DNA of 9,242 nucleotides from Micrococcales bacterium UBA7472 (lineage in GTDB: Bacteria > Actinomycetota > Actinomycetes > Actinomycetales > Microbacteriaceae). The translations under genes and the position numbers were made by a program. Positions 1-5,824 of this stretch are shown piece by piece. The notes under the pieces were generated by a model, which saw only the letters and a program-made list of their open reading frames with translations, did not search any database and was not told the DNA's origin. The first letter of the stretch is position 1. The number at the start of each line of letters is the position of its first letter. The stretch spans positions 7,131 through 16,372 of the forward strand of contig DLOY01000010.1 of the NCBI GenBank assembly GCA_002478545.1, in the 5' to 3' direction.

Positions 1-18
1 ATCACCGTAGAGCAGTAA
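1..18 (+). CDS. rplK: 50S ribosomal protein L11, last codons only
   Basis: Frame 1 reads Ile-Thr-Val-Glu-Gln and then TAA at 16-18. Actinobacterial L11 typically ends in an S-M-G-I-x-V type tail, and rplK normally lies directly upstream of rplA, so these five codons fit the L11 C-terminus. The identification rests on gene order and a very short tail, because the rest of the gene lies left of the window. L11 sits at the GTPase-associated centre of the large ribosomal subunit. It would be transcribed together with rplA. Confidence 0.7.
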   Translation: MTVEQ

Positions 19-38
19 ACAAAACTCAAAAATCAATA

Positions 39-79
39 AGTCGTGGGATCGGGGAGCTACCCCGGGCAAACCACGGACT
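39..79 (+). promoter_or_regulatory. L1-binding rRNA-mimic hairpin in the rplK-rplA spacer
   Basis: The mRNA can fold into two stems separated by an asymmetric internal loop. The lower stem pairs CGUGG (42-46) with CCACG (71-75) and extends by AGU (39-41) with ACU (77-79) around a bulged G76. The upper stem pairs CGGGG (50-54) with CCCCG (60-64) and closes a five-base loop. The internal loop is GAU (47-49) against GGCAAA (65-70). The strands GUGGGA and CAAACCAC resemble the L1-binding element of 23S rRNA helices 76-77, where GGUGGGAG faces a GAAAUACCACC strand. Autogenous repression by L1 binding an rRNA-like mRNA site is established in E. coli and Methanococcus. The hairpin ends 10 bases before the rplA Shine-Dalgarno sequence, so bound L1 could block rplA translation. 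The fold is read by eye, and the L1-binding role is inferred. Confidence 0.68.
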
Positions 80-102
80 GTGACCAAGTAAGGAATAGCA
101 GA

Positions 103-795
103 ATGGCAAAGCGCTCAAAGGCCTATCTAGAGGCCGCAGCAAAGATCGAGGCTGGCAAGCTGTACAACGCCGAAGAGGCAGCAGCTCTAGCAATCGAGAC
201 CGCTGGTAAGAAGACCAACTCAACCGTAGAGGTTGCACTCAAGCTTGGAGTGGACCCTCGTAAGGCCGACCAGATGATCCGTGGCACTGTCTCGCTGCCT
301 CACGGAACCGGTAAGGTCGCCCGCGTAATCGTGTTTGCTAACGGTGCCGCAGCAGACGCAGCGCGTGAGGCCGGCGCGGATGAGGTTGGATCTGACGACC
401 TAATTGCAAAGGTTGAGGCCGGTTGGACCGACTTCGACGCTGCAGTAGCAACTCCTGACCTAATGGGTAAGGTCGGTCGTCTAGGTAAGGTGCTAGGTCC
501 TCGTAACCTAATGCCAAACCCAAAGACCGGAACCGTGACCATGGACACTGCTAAGGCAGTGACCGACATCAAGGGTGGTCGAATCGACTTCCGTATCGAC
601 AAGCAGTCAAACCTGCACTTCGTAATCGGTAAGGCAAACTTCACTCAGGCTCAGCTAGCTGAGAACCTGAATGCAGCTATGGACGAAGTAATCCGTCTAA
701 AGCCATCTACCTCAAAGGGTAAGTACCTACTCAAGGGTGCGGTTGCGACCACTTTCGGTCCTGGCATCGCGCTTGATGTAGCAAGCTTCAGCTAA
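103..795 (+). CDS. rplA: 50S ribosomal protein L1
   Basis: The product is 230 residues, the normal length of bacterial L1. It binds the mobile L1 stalk of 23S rRNA, helps release deacylated tRNA from the E site, and represses its own operon. The family signature is clear: a G-x-V-x-L-P-H-G-T-G-K strand near residues 61-71, and the conserved G-K-V-G-R-L-G-K-V-L-G-P-R-N-L-M-P-N-P-K-x-G-T stretch around residues 122-144. The ATG at 103 is chosen because AAGGA at 90-94 sits 8 bases upstream and the protein then begins M-A-K-R-S-K, as in other L1 proteins. A longer open frame upstream would read through the regulatory hairpin and is unlikely. Codon use differs from the neighbours: 10 of 18 leucines are CTA. 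The stop codon interlocks with the stop of the convergent nuclease gene. Confidence 0.98.
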   Translation: MAKRSKAYLEAAAKIEAGKLYNAEEAAALAIETAGKKTNSTVEVALKLGVDPRKADQMIRGTVSLPHGTGKVARVIVFANGAAADAAREAGADEVGSDDLIAKVEAGWTDFDAAVATPDLMGKVGRLGKVLGPRNLMPNPKTGTVTMDTAKAVTDIKGGRIDFRIDKQSNLHFVIGKANFTQAQLAENLNAAMDEVIRLKPSTSKGKYLLKGAVATTFGPGIALDVASFS

Positions 796-807
796 AGGCT
801 CTTTAGC
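791..807. terminator. Short inverted repeat over the convergent stop codons
   Basis: GCTAAAG (791-797) and CTTTAGC (801-807) form a perfect 7-bp inverted repeat with a 3-base loop, exactly across the stop codons of rplA and the minus-strand nuclease gene. A hairpin here could help end transcription from both sides. No clear T-run follows on either strand, and part of the symmetry is coding sequence (Leu-Lys-Ser of the nuclease). This is a weak terminator candidate at best. Confidence 0.3.
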
Positions 808-2363
808 CAGCTGTAGAGCGCCAGTGTGCTCGCACAATCTTCTTGGTTGTATGCGATCACCTGGCGCTTTAGCTTTTCTGCAGCAGGGTAGTCATCAGCC
901 AAGAGCTCGAGATATTGGTCGTAGTACTCCATAGAACCCATGGCCTCTTTGACATCTGAGTCGCGACCAAAACCATAAAAAGCTTCAAGCTTCTTGATGC
1001 TGTAGCTCTCTTGAGAAATCACTAGAGCCGACTTCACCACTTTGTAGAGGTCGACAAATACCTCATCGGCAATTAGCTGATTGACTTCTCTTTGGTAAAC
1101 CCCGAAGCGTTCGGCTAATCGCTTTAGCGCAGCCTGTTCGTAGTTTGCATAGTGATAGATCTTGCAGCCTGGGTGTTTGATTTGTCGCTCCAGGGCATCT
1201 TGCATAAACCACTCGAAGGCCGCCTTTTCCTCCACTCGGTCATCCGCCCACATGTGGTGGAATTCACCACCTGATTCGACCGACGTGAAGCCAAAGAGAT
1301 ACTCGAGTCCTCCGGGTTGATCAAAAAAGCTAAAGCCTTCGAGATCAAAAAAGATGTCGCCAGGATTTGGATCAGGCAGTTGGTCTAGCGCTTGTCGAGA
1401 GATCACCTCGTGAACATGCTCGCCAGTTTGGTAAAAGTGGTTTTGCAGTCGAGCTTGTCTGGATAGCTTCTCGAGTTGTTCTCTAGAGAGTTTGTCGGTC
1501 TCTCCCTCAAACTCGGCCAATTGGGCCACGGTCTTGACCCCAGCGCGATGCAGGGATTCGAGGTGAGGTCTAGTCATACCCGCGACCAGCTGAAGGTGAC
1601 CGGTCTCACGTCTTATGTGATCGCACAGCAGCGGATACTCACAAAGCTCGCAGTAGCTTGAAGCCTCACAAACCAAAGATCCGATATCTTCAATGCGCTG
1701 CGGGTCTTCGTCGATAAGTGAGGTTATCTGCGCGAAGAGCTTTTCGCGGGCTGGAATCAGCTGGCCAATCAAGCTAAGCGGATCAAACCCGGCTAGCTCT
1801 CTAGATCCGAGAATCAAACCGTGCGGGCGTGATGATTCAAGACCGAGACTTTTCAAAGCATCGGCATACAGCGCAACTTGATTCTGATACTCGGGTTTAG
1901 CACTGGTTGAAAGCTTGGCATCCCAAGCGGTGTAGCCGTCTTCTCTTGGACCAACTTGCACGGCCGAGAGGCCCGAATCGGTGAAAACCAGCTCGAAATC
2001 GCCACGTACCAAGAAGTCAGGGCGCCCAGAGAATGGAAGCTCTCCCGACCCGCCAAAGACTGTGCCCTGGTAGATAACCGGCACCCCGCTTGCTGCCAGG
2101 TCCAAAGTCGCATCCAGCGAATTCGTGTTCGGTGCTTGCACCAAGTCACCAAGGTTATAAATCAGCTCCTGCTCAAGCTGAGTTTCAAAGCGCATGCCAT
2201 ATCTGATGGCTAGGTTGTCTGGTGCTTTATAGAACTGCTCGACCAGCTCTCGAACCCCCGATACCCCCAGTTCGCGAGCGGTGGCAACCCTGGTGCAGTG
2301 TTCGCACTGTGAACGCATTAGGTCTCGAGAATCGAAACTAAGCGTGTTACCCCGTTTTCTCAT
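792..2363 (-). CDS. TM0106-family RecB-like nuclease with DEDD-like exonuclease domain
   Basis: This is a 523-residue protein of the TM0106/RecB-like putative nuclease type. The N-terminal half has the PD-(D/E)xK nuclease core seen in RecB, Cas4 and AddB: G-R-P-D with D116, W-D-A-K with D148 and K150, and the Q-x3-Y motif at Q162/Y166. One cysteine near the N-terminus (C20) together with C238-x2-C241-x5-C247 matches the four-cysteine 4Fe-4S clamp of that superfamily. A helix-hairpin-helix-like stretch follows around residues 262-285. The C-terminal part resembles a DEDD/RNase H-fold exonuclease: F-D-L-E-G (D340, E342), Y-H-Y-A-N-Y-E (403-409) and Y-N-Q-E-D-C (D509). Expected activity is metal-dependent DNA cleavage in the cytoplasm; the substrate is unknown. 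Larger relatives are fused to a DNA2-like helicase, which is absent here. The ATG at 2363 is preferred because the conserved D-L-M-R-S-Q-C motif follows 13 residues later. An upstream GTG at 2423 would add 20 residues with no family resemblance. Confidence 0.85.
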   Translation of the reverse strand: MRKRGNTLSFDSRDLMRSQCEHCTRVATARELGVSGVRELVEQFYKAPDNLAIRYGMRFETQLEQELIYNLGDLVQAPNTNSLDATLDLAASGVPVIYQGTVFGGSGELPFSGRPDFLVRGDFELVFTDSGLSAVQVGPREDGYTAWDAKLSTSAKPEYQNQVALYADALKSLGLESSRPHGLILGSRELAGFDPLSLIGQLIPAREKLFAQITSLIDEDPQRIEDIGSLVCEASSYCELCEYPLLCDHIRRETGHLQLVAGMTRPHLESLHRAGVKTVAQLAEFEGETDKLSREQLEKLSRQARLQNHFYQTGEHVHEVISRQALDQLPDPNPGDIFFDLEGFSFFDQPGGLEYLFGFTSVESGGEFHHMWADDRVEEKAAFEWFMQDALERQIKHPGCKIYHYANYEQAALKRLAERFGVYQREVNQLIADEVFVDLYKVVKSALVISQESYSIKKLEAFYGFGRDSDVKEAMGSMEYYDQYLELLADDYPAAEKLKRQVIAYNQEDCASTLALYSWLKSL

Positions 2364-2411
2364 GAATTTAGTTTGGCCCCACCCGGTGACAATTTGAAGC
2401 AAAAGTTCCGG

Positions 2412-2440
2412 TTTTGCCAACACTGAAACAGCTCTAAACT
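2412..2440 (+). promoter_or_regulatory. Candidate promoter for the two-component operon
   Basis: TAAACT at 2435-2440 fits the TAnnnT form of an actinobacterial -10 element. TTTTGC at 2412-2417 lies 17 bp upstream, and an overlapping better -35 match, TTGCCA at 2414-2419, is 15 bp upstream. Transcription would start near 2447, just before the ribosome-binding GGAG at 2455-2458. This is the only spacer before the response regulator, so a promoter is expected somewhere in 2364-2461. The assignment is by eye. Confidence 0.35.
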
Positions 2441-2461
2441 CTCTAAGGAATTCTGGAGAAA

Positions 2462-3136
2462 GTGATCACCGTGGCCAAGGCAGACTTTAAGGCTCTCAGG
2501 CACGTCCTGGTAGTTGAAAACGAACCGCTTATGCGTGACCTGCTGGCTAAGTCCGTGGAGAACGCCGGATTCGTCGTTACTACCGCTGCTAACGCAGCAG
2601 ACGCCATGCGCTCGGTGAAGGTAATGGACCCTGATGCCATGGTCATCGACATCGAGCTTGGCCCTGGCCCAAACGGTTTTGATCTTGCTGAGGCAGTGAC
2701 TGTGCTTTCTCCTGAGGTGGGAGTCGTCTTTTTGACCAATCTGCCTGATCCACGATTTGGCGGCAAAGACTCCAGCACCGTAAAGAAGAACCAGGCCTAC
2801 CTGCGCAAGACTGCGATCAACACCGGGGCTGAGCTGGTTGAGGCCATCGAGGCTGTGCTTCGTGATCGTGTTACTAAGGAATACAGACACGATTTGGCTT
2901 CAAATCGCCCCTTCTCGGCCCTGTCCCAGCGCCAAATCAACACCTTGCAGCTGGTGGCTGAGGGTAAGACCAACGCCCAGATTGCTGCACTGCGCGGCAC
3001 CACGGTTCGTGCGGTAGAGGGCATGCTCACTCGCATATTTGAAGTTTTGGAGATCGACCCCAAGGGTTCTAACCCAAGAGTCGAAGCCACCGCTCGCTAT
3101 CACCAGCTCAGGTCCCAGGTTGAGACGGTTGCCTAA
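2462..3136 (+). CDS. Two-component response regulator, LuxR/NarL-type output
   Basis: This is a 224-residue cytoplasmic response regulator and probable transcription factor, partner of the downstream histidine kinase. The receiver domain spans about residues 13-135. It has an acidic pocket E19/E21, the phospho-acceptor D63 in V-I-D-I-E-L, T92 after the fourth strand, and K116 in Y-L-R-K. The usual K-P is K-T here, and the sequence between T92 and K116 is longer than normal. The C-terminal DNA-binding domain (about 153-198) begins L-S-Q-R-Q-I-N-T-L-Q-L-V-A-E-G-K-T-N, a typical LuxR-type helix-turn-helix. Start choice is uncertain. GTG at 2462 has AAGGA 12 bases upstream, but its nearer GGAG is only 3 bases away. 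An in-frame GTG at 2471 is 12 bases after GGAG and would remove only three residues. None of its 21 leucines uses CTA, unlike rplA. Target genes are not visible. Confidence 0.9.
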   Translation: MITVAKADFKALRHVLVVENEPLMRDLLAKSVENAGFVVTTAANAADAMRSVKVMDPDAMVIDIELGPGPNGFDLAEAVTVLSPEVGVVFLTNLPDPRFGGKDSSTVKKNQAYLRKTAINTGAELVEAIEAVLRDRVTKEYRHDLASNRPFSALSQRQINTLQLVAEGKTNAQIAALRGTTVRAVEGMLTRIFEVLEIDPKGSNPRVEATARYHQLRSQVETVA

Positions 3137-4877
3137 ACAGCAATCTGCTTGGCAAGCCCTGGGGGATAGCAAATCCCTGAACTGGAGAACTCACATCCTG
3201 TTTGGCTTTCCGGCCATGGGTGTCGGTGTCGCTTTTGATCTACCCCGTCTGGGTGGCGACGCGGCGGCATGGCTGGTGCTGGCATCGCTGGCACTAGCGG
3301 TGACCATCATCAGCATCGAGGGTTTATCTCAGCTGCTTGGTAAGTCCAGCTGGCAAAAGCCCAAGCCCTTGACAGTTGCGCTGATATTGGTGGTCGCAGG
3401 CTTTCTTCGTGGCGCAACATTCATGGTCGCCGGCGGTGCATTTGAGATGGTCCCGGCTTCTGACCTCGGCTTTAGGTTGGTCGGTGGTCCAGTTTTCACA
3501 CTTTCGGTCTACTTGCTAATGAACTCTTTGGTTGCAGCTCACCTTGCGCAGCGTGAGCTGGCGGCCGAGCTGGAGCTGGAACGAGAGAACCTGGAGTTTT
3601 CAAAGCGCAGCTTTGAGAGTGAATTGGTTCGATTGCGCGATGCCCAGATACTCAGAGTTCGCGAGAGCATTATCCCTGCGGTCTGGGAGCTGGGAAAACT
3701 ACTGCGCGATGCCCAGCTTTCAAAGAACGCATCTCGGGCGATTCAAGCCCTGCGTGAGCTAAATGACAACGTGGTGAGACCGCTCTCACATAACCTCACT
3801 AGGTCATTCGAGATACCAACTCTGTCGAAGTCGCAAACTCAGCTCACGCAGTTGGGTCAGTTCGTTTTGCCTAGTCACATCTCTTTCAACCGGGTGTTAC
3901 AACTCGGCACACTGATTCCATTCATAGTGATTATGAGCTACTCCACAGTCTCGGCGCTGGCCGGACCATTCATCGCGTTGCTCGCTTCAAGCGCCGCGCT
4001 GCTGCTGGTGACATTTCAATTTTGGATCTGGCGAAAGCTACTTGGGGAGCGGGAGATCCCGCTGATTCTTGCCTTCACGCTGTCACTGGTAATTGCACTC
4101 GAACTGGGACTTAGCGTGAACCTGCTGGTTAGCATTCCAGCACTTGAGCTACCGGCCCGAATTGTTTCGCAGGCCACCGCCTTCTTTATTGTGACCATGA
4201 CTTTGATGTTTGGAATCGCAGTCACCGGCTTGCAGCGCGATCGCTCAATTCAAGAATTGGAGCAGGTGGTTGAAGACCTCAGACTCCTCAACACCAAACT
4301 CAGACAGCGAGTTTGGCTAAGTCAAAAAACCCTGGCCACCGAACTGCACGGCTCAGTTCAGGGTGCCCTAAATGCCAGTGCTATGCGGTTGGCACAACTT
4401 GAGAATCCGACCGAACATGATCTCGAGCGAGTGCGGCAGGACATTGACAGGGCGCTCTCCAAACTGGGACGAGAGGACTACCTGGCCGGTGAGAGTTTTG
4501 AAGATTTGCTAGAGCAGATCTGCGAACTATGGGATTCAACCTGCGAGATCAACTATCAGCTCAGCGATAGCGCCGCAGCGGTTCTCGAAGAGAGTTCTGC
4601 CACCGCTTACTGCACCCTTGAAGTGATTCGCGAGGCAGTAAATAACGCCATCAAACACGGTCAGCCCAAGCAGATCAATATCTCTATCGCTGCCAAAGAG
4701 GAGCTAATCGAGCTGCGTATTGAGAATGACGGCTCGGCCGTGCAGCGATCAAACTTTGGTCTTGGCTCTCAAATATTCGCGGAGCTCACTCTGGAGTATG
4801 CACTAAAGGGAGCTGGACCAATCGTTTTTGAGGCCAAACTGCCTATCGGGCAATCAGAGCCTGAACTTCAGCCTTAG
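3129..4877 (+). CDS. Histidine kinase with two four-helix membrane modules
   Basis: This is a sensor histidine kinase of about 582 residues, encoded just behind its likely partner regulator. Numbered from the TTG at 3129, four hydrophobic helices lie near 22-38, 45-68, 81-101 and 117-138. A long charged helical segment follows (140-225), then four more helices near 257-279, 280-300, 311-334 and 347-368. A coiled linker leads to the dimerisation/phosphotransfer helix with A-T-E-L-H-G-S-V-Q-G (H407 the probable phosphorylated histidine). The ATPase domain shows E-A-V-N-N-A-I-K-H-G (N505), I-E-N-D-G (D534) and G-L-G (544-546). The histidine is followed by Gly, not the Asp/Glu usual in HisKA_3 kinases. 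The start is inferred: no ATG precedes the first helix, and TTG at 3129 (or 3120) overlaps the regulator's stop, which suggests coupled translation. The signal is unknown; no extracellular sensing domain is visible, so membrane or intramembrane sensing is likely. The last 35 bp overlap the convergent sugar kinase gene. Confidence 0.85.
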   Translation: MPKQQSAWQALGDSKSLNWRTHILFGFPAMGVGVAFDLPRLGGDAAAWLVLASLALAVTIISIEGLSQLLGKSSWQKPKPLTVALILVVAGFLRGATFMVAGGAFEMVPASDLGFRLVGGPVFTLSVYLLMNSLVAAHLAQRELAAELELERENLEFSKRSFESELVRLRDAQILRVRESIIPAVWELGKLLRDAQLSKNASRAIQALRELNDNVVRPLSHNLTRSFEIPTLSKSQTQLTQLGQFVLPSHISFNRVLQLGTLIPFIVIMSYSTVSALAGPFIALLASSAALLLVTFQFWIWRKLLGEREIPLILAFTLSLVIALELGLSVNLLVSIPALELPARIVSQATAFFIVTMTLMFGIAVTGLQRDRSIQELEQVVEDLRLLNTKLRQRVWLSQKTLATELHGSVQGALNASAMRLAQLENPTEHDLERVRQDIDRALSKLGREDYLAGESFEDLLEQICELWDSTCEINYQLSDSAAAVLEESSATAYCTLEVIREAVNNAIKHGQPKQINISIAAKEELIELRIENDGSAVQRSNFGLGSQIFAELTLEYALKGAGPIVFEAKLPIGQSEPELQP

Positions 4878-5802
4878 TTGGCGGCTCGCAGCCCTGACGC
4901 TCACAAACTAAACCTGCAGCCACCGCCGCAAAGTGAGCGGAGGCAATTAGCTCATCCTCGCCAAGGGCTGTCAGTCGCTCTCGTGGGTTGTCTCCCAGAG
5001 CATCTCTACCGAGAAGTTCACCGAGCAGATTTGCCATGAAGGTGTCGCCAGCTCCCACGGTATCGACCAGTGAGATCCGGGGTGCTGAAACATCGATGCG
5101 CTTACCCCCGCGGTAGAGCGATGCACCATCTCCTCCGCGAGTAATGACCACCAGGCGACCACCTTCACTCCAGGTGTGAGCAATGTCGTCGATGTCAGAG
5201 CCATCGGCCAGATCAAAAAGCCACCACAGGTCTGCATCTGATGCCTTGATGATGTCGGAGTAGTTATTGATCGCAAGCACGCGCTCAAGCTCGCGCTCTC
5301 TTTCAAATCCGAGCGCTGAGCGAATGTTTAGATCGTGCGATCGAGTGAGGCCGGTTAGACCCAAGAGCCAATCACTCACCACCTGATGACCCGGTGCAAC
5401 GGCCATGGTGAGGCAACCGTATTGGATGCACTTTGCACCCATGCCGCTCACCTCAGCTTGGGTTGGCAGCTCGTCAATGGTCCAAGCCCAGTCGGCAGTG
5501 CCATTGAGATAGAAGCTGTAGCTTGCACTGCCACCAGCACCGATGGTCGCTACCGCCAGGGAGGTTTGTTCCTTGGCAGCAATCGACAGCGATAGGTCGA
5601 CGCCATTTGATGCGAGTCGATTGCGAATAATCTGGCCAAAGCCATCGTTTGAGATGCGACCCAGAAACTTTTGTGGTTCGCCACGCCGCGCAAGAGCTAG
5701 TGCCACATTGGCATTAGCGCCGCCCACAACTGCCTGGTAGGCACCGTTTGAATCCGCCTTGCCAATGAGGTCGATTAGAGCTTCGCCAATTACCAAAATC
5801 AT
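4843..5802 (-). CDS. PfkB-family carbohydrate kinase, fructokinase-like
   Basis: This is a 319-residue ribokinase/PfkB-fold sugar kinase that would use ATP to phosphorylate a sugar, plausibly fructose, in the cytoplasm. It starts with the family strand M-I-L-V-I-G-E-A-L-I-D-L. It has the N-terminal signature V-G-G-A-N-A-N-V-A-L-A-L-A-R-R-G at 26-41, a Y-L-N-G-T-A-D-W sugar-lid segment at 98-105, and D-x-N-x-R at 157-161. T-R-G-G-D-G (221-226) is followed by the C-terminal signature D-T-V-G-A-G-D-T-F with catalytic D253. The length is normal. The GTADW segment is common in actinobacterial proteins annotated as fructokinase, but substrate specificity cannot be read reliably from sequence. The ATG lies 6 bases after a -10-like element, which suggests leaderless expression. 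Its last 35 bp are antisense to the end of the histidine kinase gene. Confidence 0.92.
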   Translation of the reverse strand: MILVIGEALIDLIGKADSNGAYQAVVGGANANVALALARRGEPQKFLGRISNDGFGQIIRNRLASNGVDLSLSIAAKEQTSLAVATIGAGGSASYSFYLNGTADWAWTIDELPTQAEVSGMGAKCIQYGCLTMAVAPGHQVVSDWLLGLTGLTRSHDLNIRSALGFERERELERVLAINNYSDIIKASDADLWWLFDLADGSDIDDIAHTWSEGGRLVVITRGGDGASLYRGGKRIDVSAPRISLVDTVGAGDTFMANLLGELLGRDALGDNPRERLTALGEDELIASAHFAAVAAGLVCERQGCEPPTKAEVQALIAR

Positions 5803-5818
5803 GCGGTAAGTCTAGGCT
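5790..5818 (+). promoter_or_regulatory. Leaderless promoter of the membrane protein operon
   Basis: TTACCA (5790-5795, four of six matches to TTGACA), a 17-bp spacer and TAGGCT (5813-5818, TAnnnT) are followed by exactly six bases and then the ATG at 5825. This spacing would put the transcription start at or next to the A of ATG, giving a leaderless mRNA, a common arrangement in actinobacteria. No Shine-Dalgarno sequence is present, which agrees. The -35 element lies within the first codons of the divergent kinase gene. Confidence 0.55.
5809..5814 (-). promoter_or_regulatory. Leaderless -10 element of the sugar kinase gene
   Basis: On the minus strand TAGACT (complement of 5809-5814) is followed by six bases and then the ATG at 5802. 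That is the same TAnnnT-N6-ATG geometry as on the opposite strand, and no Shine-Dalgarno sequence is present. No convincing -35 is seen; the region at 5832-5837 reads TTTCGT. The element shares two base pairs with the divergent -10, so the two polymerases cannot occupy both at once. Confidence 0.5.
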
Positions 5819-5824
5819 TAGACC

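Noticed and set aside
43..102. Upstream extension of rplA by 20 codons
   Set aside because: The extension would translate the L1-like hairpin and gives residues unlike any L1 N-terminus, while the ATG at 103 has a well-spaced AAGGA.
300..644. Long open frame on the minus strand inside rplA
   Set aside because: It lies fully antisense to a certain ribosomal protein gene, its translation is low-complexity (Ser/Ala/Pro/Arg rich) with no family resemblance, and it has no ribosome-binding site. It is a by-product of codon bias.
2360..2890. 176-residue minus-strand open frame across the response regulator and spacer
   Set aside because: It overlaps the regulator antisense and runs into the nuclease start in another frame. 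No recognisable domain is visible and a real gene occupies the other strand.
3039..3128. Histidine kinase start at 3039
   Set aside because: This ATG lies deep inside the regulator coding sequence, and the added 30 residues have no resemblance to a kinase N-terminus. A start near the regulator's stop (TTG 3120 or 3129) fits the operon better.
4861..4871. Palindrome CTGAACTTCAG as a terminator at the convergent junction
   Set aside because: The loop would need to open to three bases, leaving only a 4-bp stem with no T-run, and the bases are coding on both strands.
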